From an uncultured Opitutia bacterium (GTDB lineage Bacteria > Verrucomicrobiota > Verrucomicrobiia > Opitutales > UBA953), in NCBI GenBank assembly GCA_903879465.1, contig CAIRLQ010000154.1, positions 1 through 5,423 of the forward strand: a DNA stretch of 5,423 nt, written 5' to 3'. The position numbers and the translations under genes are program-made. This document shows positions 1-5,423 of this stretch, one piece after another (position 1 is the stretch's first letter; each line of letters starts with the position of its first letter). Under the pieces are notes generated by a model, which saw nothing but the letters and a program-made list of their open reading frames with translations, was not told where the DNA came from and did not search any database.

Positions 1-722
1 AATCGCCGCTTCGCCTGGCTGATGCGTTCACGGCGGAGCCAGTCGATTGGGCTCGTGCCGAAGGAGGTCTTGAAGACGCGCGAGAAGTGGGTCGGGCTCA
101 GGCCCGCGAGGCGGGCCAGCGACGGCACCGTGTGTTTCTGAAAATAGAAGAGCTTCATCTGCTCCACACAGCGGGCGAGGGCAGGCGGGATCTTCGGCGC
201 GAGTTCACCGAACTGCTGCCTGGCGCAATAGGCCTGGGCAACCAACTCAGCCACTTGGGCATGGATCAGCGCTGGGGACGAAGGGGCGTCTTCGGGAATA
301 AGCCGAAAGAGCTTCTTGAAGACCGGCGAGGCCTTACGCAGGTCCATGCCGGAGATGACCGGGGCGTCGCGCACGCCAAGCAAGTCGGACAACTGGGCCA
401 GACGCGGTCCTTCGGCGCGAATCCAATAGACCTCCCACGGATCGTCCGGAACCACGCCGTGCTCATGCGGGTGATGGCAATTGATCCAGGCCAGATCGCC
501 GCGACGGACCTGATGTGTGCGACCGGCGATACGCGTCCACCCTTTGCCGCGTAAGCAGAGGATGAGTTCATGTCCGGGGAAATGGTCGCGTTTAATATGA
601 TACTCCGTGCCGGCGAGCAGATGGCCCGCGCGGGGCACGGTGTAGAACACGTCCTGGTGGGCCGGATTCGGGGTGGCGTAGAGCGACACCGGAAAGCGAT
701 TGGAGTCGGGAGGCTGAGCCAT
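1..722 (-). CDS. AraC-family transcriptional regulator, partial (C-terminus beyond left edge)
   Basis: This is a DNA-binding regulator, cytoplasmic, of the AraC/XylS family. Reading the minus strand from the ATG at 722-720 gives 240 uninterrupted codons starting MAQPPDSNRF, with no stop before the window edge. Residues about 25-105 look like the cupin-type sensor domain (AraC_binding). They include FPGHELILCLRGKG, a RRGDLAWI turn, the PHEHG histidine cluster (84-89 region) and DPWEVYWIRAEGP, the usual end of the barrel. Residues about 199-240 are the first helix-turn-helix, with SLARLAGLSPTHFSRVFK followed by GTSPIDWLRRERI and QAKRR. The second helix-turn-helix, typically about 50 residues, should lie outside the window. 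The start is the first ATG; a TTG at 737-735 is in frame but less likely, and no Shine-Dalgarno sequence is visible. It is divergent from the cytochrome/DUF1501 pair, 72 bases away, which suggests local control of that pair (inference). The ligand cannot be read from the sequence; sugars are common for the family. Confidence 0.93.
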   Translation of the reverse strand, partial: MAQPPDSNRFPVSLYATPNPAHQDVFYTVPRAGHLLAGTEYHIKRDHFPGHELILCLRGKGWTRIAGRTHQVRRGDLAWINCHHPHEHGVVPDDPWEVYWIRAEGPRLAQLSDLLGVRDAPVISGMDLRKASPVFKKLFRLIPEDAPSSPALIHAQVAELVAQAYCARQQFGELAPKIPPALARCVEQMKLFYFQKHTVPSLARLAGLSPTHFSRVFKTSFGTSPIDWLRRERISQAKRR

Positions 723-794
723 GGTAAGATAATACAACCCGTCAGTCCCCGCAGGCCATTTAAAAATATTAGATAAGGCGTAGAATGTCCCCAG
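723..794. promoter_or_regulatory. Divergent promoter/operator region between araC-type gene and cytochrome operon
   Basis: These 72 bases separate two divergent start codons and must hold the 5' signals of both genes unless transcription starts within coding sequence. The stretch 759-776 is strikingly AT-rich against GC-rich surroundings. On the plus strand, TATTAG at 767-772 is a weak -10-like hexamer, but I see no convincing -35 partner at the right distance. On the minus strand, TATTAT just upstream of the regulator's ATG is too close to the start to serve as an ordinary -10 with a leader. No ribosome binding site is evident for either gene. The region's role is therefore inferred from gene orientation and base composition, not from a firm promoter match. 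Confidence 0.6.
725..794. repeat. Bipartite direct repeat, candidate AraC operator
   Basis: Two copies of a split motif lie in the same orientation. Copy 1 has TAAGATAA at 725-732, then GTCCCC at 745-750, followed by GCAG. Copy 2 has TTAGATAA at 769-776, then GTCCCC at 787-792, followed by AG. The half-motifs are separated by 12 bases in copy 1 and 10 in copy 2, and the copies start 44 bases apart. Copy 1 abuts the regulator's start codon and copy 2 abuts the cytochrome gene's start codon. AraC-family proteins often bind direct repeats through two major-groove contacts per monomer, so this layout fits an operator. The half-motifs are short, the spacers differ by 2 bases, and chance cannot be excluded by eye. 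Confidence 0.35.
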
Positions 795-3700
795 ATGAAT
801 CAGCCTGCCCCGCTGCTCCTCGGCATCATCGCCGCCCTCCTCCCCGCGTATGCGGCGGAGCCGGTTAGCTTCAGTCGGGACGTGCTGCCGATCCTTTCCG
901 ATAACTGTTTCGGGTGTCACGGTCAGGACGAAGCGCACCGCAAGGGCAAGCTACGGCTCGACATCCGGGAGGCCGCTCTGACCAAGAAGGCCTTCATCCC
1001 AGGAAAACCAGAGACGAGCGAACTCATTAAACGGATTCTCACGGCGGACGAAGAGGAGCTCATGCCTCCGCCCAAGTCGCACAAAACGCGACTCACCGCG
1101 ACACAGACGGACACCCTTCGACGTTGGATCGCCGAAGGAGCCATCTGGGGGAAGCACTGGTCGTTCGAGAAACCTATCCGAGCCGCCGTCCAAGGCCACC
1201 CCGTCGACCACCTTGTTGGCAAGAAACTCGCCGCGCTCGGAATGCAGCTATCGAAGGAAGCACCCCGGCACACCTTGCTCCGCCGTCTCTCTTTCGACCT
1301 GACTGGACTGCCGCCCACAGAAGCCGAGGCGGCGGCGTTCCTCGCCGATCAATCCCCAGCGGCCTATGAAAAGGCCGTCAATCGTCTGCTCGCCTCCCCA
1401 CACTACGGAGAACGCATGGGAATGTGGTGGCTGGACGCGGCGCGTTACGCGGATACGGACGGATTCCAGTCTGACGAAACGCGCACTAACTGGGCTTGGC
1501 GCGACTGGGTTGTCGAAGCCTTCAACCGCAACACCCCCTACGACCGCTTCACGTTGGAACAACTCGCCGGCGATTTGCTTCCCGGCGCCACCGCGGAGCA
1601 GAAACTAGCCACCTGTTTCCTGCGCAATCACATGACCGACGGCGAGGGTGGCCGCGACCCCGAAGAATCCCGGGTCGACTACGTACTCGACCGCGTGAAC
1701 ACCATCGGCACCACCTGGCTGGGCATGACCCTCGGTTGCGCGCAGTGTCATAACCATAAATTCGACCCAGTCACTCAGGCCGACTACTATTCGCTGTCGG
1801 CATTCTTCAATAGCCTCGACGAGGACGGCAAAGCCGGAAAAGACGCCAAGCCCTTCCTTCCTTACGAATCCAAGCATGCCGCCCGCGCGATCAACGAAGC
1901 TCAGAAACTCGTCGACGCCGCCAAGCCCGCCGAAGACACCGCCCGCAAGGCCGCCGAAGCACCCTTCGCCGACTGGCTCAGCGCTCGACGCGAGCAGACA
2001 GCCAAGGGCTGGCTGACTTGGAAGGTGCTCAAGGCTGATTCCCTCGAAACCGCCGAAGGCACGCTGCTGAAACAGGAAGCCGACGGGGCCGTGCAGAGCT
2101 CCGGCCCGCACCCTAACCAAGACGAATATCGTATCGTCAGCCGCGACCGCCTGGAACGCATCACCGGCTTACGCATTGAGATACTTCCGCACCCCACGCA
2201 CACCGGCGGCGGACTCTCCCGGGGTAAGGACGGGGAGTTTAAACTGACCGACATCAAGATGCAGGTTCGCACCCGGGGTAATTCGCAAATCAGAGATATC
2301 CTGATGGCTAATGCCGTCGCCGACGTCATGGCCGATAAGAAGAAAAATAATAACTACGGTAACGTGAAGGACACCCTCGACGATGATCCGCGCAACGGGT
2401 GGACCACCGTAGGGTACGATAAGACCAAGCCGCACATCGCCGTCTACGCCCTCGCCGAGCCCTTGGTCTTGGGACCCGACGATGAGATCATGGTCGAACT
2501 ACGTCAGCGTTCGACGCTGGGCGACGCCAACATCGGCCGCTTCCGCCTCTCCATTGCCGCTGAGTCCGGCGAAGCCGTGAACACAGTCGGGGCGAGTCCG
2601 CGCGAAGAACTCGCCGCCCTACCGGCCGAGCAACCGATCAGCGGCCCGCTGCGCGAGCGCCTTTTCGGTGAATTTCTGGCGGACCACGCACCCTATCAGA
2701 CTTCCCGGCAGACCTTAGATCGGGCGCAGCGTCAGCTCACCGAAATAAAAGCCTCCGAGGGCAAACTCAACGTCATGGTGGCCGCTGAGCGCAAGGAACC
2801 CCGCGACACCTTCGTCCACATCCGCGGCGTCTGGGACAAGCATGGCGAGAAAGTCAGCGCCGCCGCGCCCGCCGCCCTCGGTAACTGGCCGACGGGCGAA
2901 CCGCCTACACGTGTCGGGCTCGCACGCTGGCTCAGCGCCAAGGAGAACCCACTGACCGCGCGCGTCACCATCAATCATCTCTGGCAAATGCTCTTCGGTC
3001 AGGGCCTCGTGCGGACCTCTGAAGATTTCGGGCTACAGGGCGAACGGCCCGTCCACGCCGAGCTTCTCGATTGGTTGGCCGTTGATCTCGTCGAGCACGA
3101 CTGGGACCTCAAGCGCACCCTCAAACTCATCGTCCTGAGCGCGACCTACCGCCAAGACTCTTCGGTCAGCGCCGCACTGCTTACGCAAGACCCCGAGAAC
3201 CGCCTAATTGCGCGTGGTGCCCGCTTCCGCTTACCCAGTTGGATGATCCGCGATGCCGCCTTAACGACAGCCGGCCTCCTCAATCCCGCGCTCGGCGGGC
3301 CACCCGTGCGCCCGTATCAGCCCGACGGTGTCTGGGAAGAACTCTTCATGGGTCGCTTCAAATATGAACCTAGCGAAGGCCCCGCCCAATATCGCCGAAC
3401 CCTTTACGCCTTTTGGCGCCGCTCCATCGCGCCCACCTTCCTTTTTGATTCGGCGCAACGACGTTACTGCGAAGTGCGGACCGGGCGGACCAATACGCCC
3501 TTGCAAGCACTGACCCTACTCAATGACCTCACCTACCGCGAGGCCTCGCAGGCCATCGCCGCCGAGATATTGAAAGAAGGCAGCGACGCCACCCGACTCC
3601 AGAGACTCGCCCGCAAAATCCTTACCCGCGACCTCGGCGAGCGTGAGGCTGCACAGCTGGGCAAGACGTTGCAGCAGGCACGCCTGCACTACCGGACCAC

Positions 3701-3836
3701 ACCTGCGGATGCCGAGAAATTTCTGCGCATTGGCCAACGCCAGCCCGCCACGGGCATAGACCTCACTGAACTCGCCGCCTGGACCGTCGTCGCGAGCCTC
3801 GCCCTCAACCTCGATGAGGCCATCACCCACGAATAA
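795..3836 (+). CDS. Exported PSCyt1-DUF1549-DUF1553 cytochrome c-type protein (PSD1 family)
   Basis: This is a large exported protein with probable c-type haem, of a family abundant in Planctomycetes and Verrucomicrobia and of no proven reaction. Residues 1-21 form a short Sec-type signal peptide, with likely cleavage near AYA-A at 18-21. Residues about 25-120 are the planctomycete cytochrome domain (PSCyt1), with haem motif C38-F-G-C41-H42 (906-920) and a possible distal ligand M90 in ELMPPP. Residues about 135-342 are DUF1549 (PSCyt2), containing RRLSFDLTGLPP, GERMGMWWLDAARYADTDGF and a second haem motif C315-A-Q-C318-H319 (1737-1751), followed by NHKFDP. Residues about 360-400 are a charged, Ala-rich helical linker. 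Residues about 405-590 resemble the beta-rich discoidin-like insert of this family. Residues about 705-990 are DUF1553, with the ITINHLW-like segment at 725-730, FGQGLVRTSEDFG and RTNTPLQALTLLND. The end, AAWTVVASLALNLDEAITHE, is the family's usual C-terminus, so the gene is complete. The start is forced: an in-frame TAA at 774-776 and no other ATG, GTG or TTG before 795. It lies 45 bases upstream of the DUF1501 gene, as in a two-gene operon. Confidence 0.95.
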   Translation: MNQPAPLLLGIIAALLPAYAAEPVSFSRDVLPILSDNCFGCHGQDEAHRKGKLRLDIREAALTKKAFIPGKPETSELIKRILTADEEELMPPPKSHKTRLTATQTDTLRRWIAEGAIWGKHWSFEKPIRAAVQGHPVDHLVGKKLAALGMQLSKEAPRHTLLRRLSFDLTGLPPTEAEAAAFLADQSPAAYEKAVNRLLASPHYGERMGMWWLDAARYADTDGFQSDETRTNWAWRDWVVEAFNRNTPYDRFTLEQLAGDLLPGATAEQKLATCFLRNHMTDGEGGRDPEESRVDYVLDRVNTIGTTWLGMTLGCAQCHNHKFDPVTQADYYSLSAFFNSLDEDGKAGKDAKPFLPYESKHAARAINEAQKLVDAAKPAEDTARKAAEAPFADWLSARREQTAKGWLTWKVLKADSLETAEGTLLKQEADGAVQSSGPHPNQDEYRIVSRDRLERITGLRIEILPHPTHTGGGLSRGKDGEFKLTDIKMQVRTRGNSQIRDILMANAVADVMADKKKNNNYGNVKDTLDDDPRNGWTTVGYDKTKPHIAVYALAEPLVLGPDDEIMVELRQRSTLGDANIGRFRLSIAAESGEAVNTVGASPREELAALPAEQPISGPLRERLFGEFLADHAPYQTSRQTLDRAQRQLTEIKASEGKLNVMVAAERKEPRDTFVHIRGVWDKHGEKVSAAAPAALGNWPTGEPPTRVGLARWLSAKENPLTARVTINHLWQMLFGQGLVRTSEDFGLQGERPVHAELLDWLAVDLVEHDWDLKRTLKLIVLSATYRQDSSVSAALLTQDPENRLIARGARFRLPSWMIRDAALTTAGLLNPALGGPPVRPYQPDGVWEELFMGRFKYEPSEGPAQYRRTLYAFWRRSIAPTFLFDSAQRRYCEVRTGRTNTPLQALTLLNDLTYREASQAIAAEILKEGSDATRLQRLARKILTRDLGEREAAQLGKTLQQARLHYRTTPADAEKFLRIGQRQPATGIDLTELAAWTVVASLALNLDEAITHE

Positions 3837-3881
3837 AAACGTGAGCGACTTCCCCACGCATCGCAAACTCCTTCGCCTCGC

Positions 3882-5324
3882 ATGAATCCCGACCCCTTTG
3901 ATACTTCGCGGCGGTATTTCCTCGGGCAATGCACGGGCCTCTCCATCGGGGCCATGGCGCTCTCCACGCTAGTCGGCCGGGCGCTCGCCGCGGACGGGCC
4001 GAGCAGACTCGGCTTGCCGAACCTGCCGCATTTCGCCGCCAAGGCCAAGCGGGTGATCTTTCTCACCCAATCCGGCGGTCCTTCGCAGATTGAACTCTTC
4101 GACGATAAACCCGGCCTCGCCAAACTCGCCGGCACTGAGTTGCCCGATTCCATCCGGCGCGGACAGCGCGTGACCACCATGACCTCCGGGCAGAAGCAAC
4201 TTATCAAGCCGGCGGCGACCAAGTTTGAACGCTGCGGCAAGAGCGGGCAGAGTATCGGCGAATGGTTGCCTCACCTCAAGACCGTCGCCGACGACCTCTG
4301 CATCGTCCGCTCGATGAATACCGACCAGATTAACCACGCCCCGGCCATGACCAAGTTCCTGACCGGACACCAGTTACCTGGGCGGCCGAGTCTCGGTGCG
4401 TGGGCCAGTTACGGACTCGGCAGCGAGAACCGCAACCTCCCGGACTACCTCGTCCTTCTCTCAAAGATGCTGCGGCCGACCGACCAGCCCTTGTATGACC
4501 ATTATTGGGGGAGCGGCTTCCTTCCCTCGCGCTACCAAGGCGTCAAACTCCGCAGCGCCAAGGATCCTGTGCTCTACCTACGCGACCCAGAAGGCCTGCC
4601 GCGCGCACTCCGTCGCGAGTTGCTCGACAGCCTGGGTGCCTTGAATCAACAGACCCTCGAACGCAGCGGCGACCCCGAAGTCTCCACACGGATTCGCCAA
4701 TATGAAATGGCCTATCGCATGCAGGCCAGCGTACCTGAACTCACCGATCTCAGCGACGAAAAGGAGGAAGTCTTCGAACTTTACGGCCCCGACTCGCGAC
4801 GCCCTGGCAGCTATGCCGCCAATTGCATCCTCGCACGTCGACTGATTGAGCGTGGCGTGCGCTTCGTACAGCTCTTCCATCCGGACTGGGATCATCACAG
4901 CCGGCTCACTTCATGGTGCACCGCGCGTTGCCGCGACACCGACCAGCCCAGCGCCGCGCTCATCAAGGACCTCAAACGCCGCGGATTACTCGAGGACACC
5001 CTCGTCGTCTGGGGTGGAGAATTTGGCCGCGGGGTCGCCGGTCAGGGCAAATGGGATAGCCCTGAAGCCGGCCGTGACCACCACCCTCGTTGCTACACCA
5101 TGTGGATGGCCGGTGGCGGCAGCAAGGCCGGCACCAGTTACGGCGAGACCGATGATTTCAGTTACAACGTCGCCAAGGATCCCGTGCACATACACGACCT
5201 ACACGCCACCATCCTGCACCTCATGGGTATCGACCACGAGCGTTTCACCTATCGCCACCAGGGACTGGATTTCCGCCTCACTGGGGTCGAGCCGGCGAAG
5301 GTGGTGAAAGGGGTCGTCGCTTAA
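3882..5324 (+). CDS. Tat-exported DUF1501 protein (alkaline phosphatase/sulfatase-like fold)
   Basis: This is a secreted protein of the DUF1501 family, which belongs to the alkaline phosphatase-like superfamily with sulfatases; its substrate is unknown. The N-terminus carries a strong twin-arginine signal, S9-R10-R11-Y12-F13-L14, a hydrophobic stretch at 15-32 and an ALA cleavage site at 34-36, so it should be exported folded. Residues about 55-470 form one DUF1501 domain. The N-terminal part shows SGGPSQIELFDDKPGL (64-79) and NHAPAMTKFLTGHQLPG (151-167). Candidate metal-binding or active-site segments are D335-W-D-H-H339, G379-E-F-G-R383, G397-R-D-H-H-P402 and H436-I-H-D-L-H441, with H446. 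The C-terminus DHERFTYRHQGLDFRLT is the normal family ending, and 480 residues is a typical length. The start is forced: the frame is open back only to the previous gene's stop, and 3882 is the only start codon in between. No Shine-Dalgarno sequence is seen. It is downstream of the PSD1 gene in the same orientation, a pairing recurrent in PVC genomes, which suggests joint action at the cell envelope (inference). Confidence 0.95.
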   Translation: MNPDPFDTSRRYFLGQCTGLSIGAMALSTLVGRALAADGPSRLGLPNLPHFAAKAKRVIFLTQSGGPSQIELFDDKPGLAKLAGTELPDSIRRGQRVTTMTSGQKQLIKPAATKFERCGKSGQSIGEWLPHLKTVADDLCIVRSMNTDQINHAPAMTKFLTGHQLPGRPSLGAWASYGLGSENRNLPDYLVLLSKMLRPTDQPLYDHYWGSGFLPSRYQGVKLRSAKDPVLYLRDPEGLPRALRRELLDSLGALNQQTLERSGDPEVSTRIRQYEMAYRMQASVPELTDLSDEKEEVFELYGPDSRRPGSYAANCILARRLIERGVRFVQLFHPDWDHHSRLTSWCTARCRDTDQPSAALIKDLKRRGLLEDTLVVWGGEFGRGVAGQGKWDSPEAGRDHHPRCYTMWMAGGGSKAGTSYGETDDFSYNVAKDPVHIHDLHATILHLMGIDHERFTYRHQGLDFRLTGVEPAKVVKGVVA

Positions 5325-5339
5325 GCGCGGCGCGCGCTT
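5323..5339 (+). terminator. GC-rich palindrome at the DUF1501 stop codon, weak terminator candidate
   Basis: AAGCGCG (5323-5329) and CGCGCTT (5333-5339) are perfect reverse complements around a GCG loop, giving a 7-base-pair stem that begins inside the TAA stop codon. Its position at the end of the operon fits a terminator or a 3' RNA-protecting hairpin. No T-run follows; the next bases are GCGCGAGGGGG, so this is not a canonical intrinsic terminator. The loop of three bases is tight but possible. Confidence 0.3.
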
Positions 5340-5348
5340 GCGCGAGGG

Positions 5349-5423
5349 GGCACGTGGGCAAGGTGACACGGGGACATGGGGCGTAAACGAGTACAGGAGG
5401 ACCTGAGGACACGTAGGCCAGAG
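5349..5423. repeat. G-rich noncoding stretch with degenerate 8-base periodicity, continuing off right edge
   Basis: Cutting the sequence every 8 bases from 5349 gives GGCACGTG, GGCAAGGT, GACACGGG, GACATGGG, GCGTAAAC, GAGTACAG, GAGGACCT, GAGGACAC, GTAGGCCA and GAG. Every unit starts with G, and several share a GACAC- or GGACAC-like core. G makes up 32 of these 75 bases by hand count, well above C, so the strand is strongly skewed compared with the genes. No credible reading frame or RNA gene is seen. It may be the edge of a degenerate tandem or intergenic repeat, but the units are diverged and the array is cut by the window end. Confidence 0.4.

Noticed and set aside
87..554. Open frame of 155 codons on the plus strand
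   Set aside because: It is antisense to the AraC-type regulator, whose minus-strand reading has recognisable sensor and helix-turn-helix motifs throughout; the plus-strand product has no family features.
266..571. Open frame of 101 codons on the minus strand in another frame
   Set aside because: It overlaps the regulator gene in a different frame and has no recognisable motifs; the regulator's frame is continuous over the same stretch.
785..787. An ATG ten bases upstream of the cytochrome gene start
   Set aside because: It is out of frame with the cytochrome protein and opens no meaningful product; the signal peptide begins at the ATG at 795.
1605..2120. Open frame of 171 codons on the minus strand inside the cytochrome gene
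   Set aside because: It is a long shadow frame in GC-rich coding DNA; the plus-strand frame here contains the conserved second haem motif and DUF1549 end.
3837..3881. Possible separate promoter or hairpin between the two plus-strand genes
   Set aside because: Only 45 bases, no -10/-35 pair, and the best inverted repeat is four bases (GCGA/TCGC), too weak to call.
3689..4240. Open frame of 183 codons on the minus strand spanning the junction of the two plus-strand genes
   Set aside because: It covers conserved plus-strand sequence on both sides, including the DUF1553 end and the Tat signal, and its own translation shows no domain.
4846..5307. Open frame of 153 codons on the plus strand within the DUF1501 gene
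   Set aside because: It is an out-of-frame shadow rich in Ser, Thr, Arg and Pro; the DUF1501 frame carries the conserved GEFGR and GRDHHP motifs across the same bases.
5341..5423. Possible end of a minus-strand gene entering from the right
   Set aside because: The reverse reading gives low-complexity Pro/Val/Ser/Cys-rich translation from the periodic repeat, with no recognisable protein family signal.
1..5423. tRNA, rRNA, CRISPR array, insertion sequence or attachment site
   Set aside because: Nearly all of the window is accounted for by three genes with family-level matches; no regularly spaced identical repeats, terminal inverted repeats, transposase motifs or tRNA cloverleaf were seen.

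Overview
The window holds three genes and their control region from a high-GC bacterium. It most likely belongs to the Planctomycetes-Verrucomicrobia (PVC) superphylum. The pairing of a PSCyt1/DUF1549/DUF1553 cytochrome protein with a Tat-exported DUF1501 protein is a hallmark of that group. The adjacent AraC-type regulator and the absence of Shine-Dalgarno sequences at all three starts would fit Verrucomicrobiota slightly better than Planctomycetota, but this lineage call is inference.

Layout: positions 1-722 (minus strand) encode the N-terminal 240 residues of an AraC-family transcriptional regulator, which has a cupin-like sensor domain and the first DNA-binding helix-turn-helix. The gene runs off the left edge. 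Positions 723-794 form a 72-base divergent intergenic region with an AT-rich core and a two-part direct repeat that could be the regulator's operator. Positions 795-3836 (plus) encode a 1013-residue exported protein with two CXXCH haem motifs. After 45 bases, 3882-5324 (plus) encodes a 480-residue DUF1501 protein of the alkaline phosphatase/sulfatase-like superfamily with a clear twin-arginine signal. Positions 5325-5423 are noncoding, with a GC-rich palindrome at the stop codon followed by a G-rich stretch with an apparent 8-base period that continues off the right edge.

How the parts may work together: the two plus-strand genes look like a two-gene operon whose products meet outside the cytoplasm. 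One would go by Sec, as needed for c-type haem attachment, and the other folded by Tat. The divergent AraC regulator is the obvious candidate to control them, probably in response to a small molecule such as a sugar. The gene pair is well known as a sequence association in PVC genomes, but as far as I know its biochemical function is not established. Links to breakdown of complex or sulfated polysaccharides rest on genomic context, and no sulfatase or glycoside hydrolase lies inside this window to support that here.
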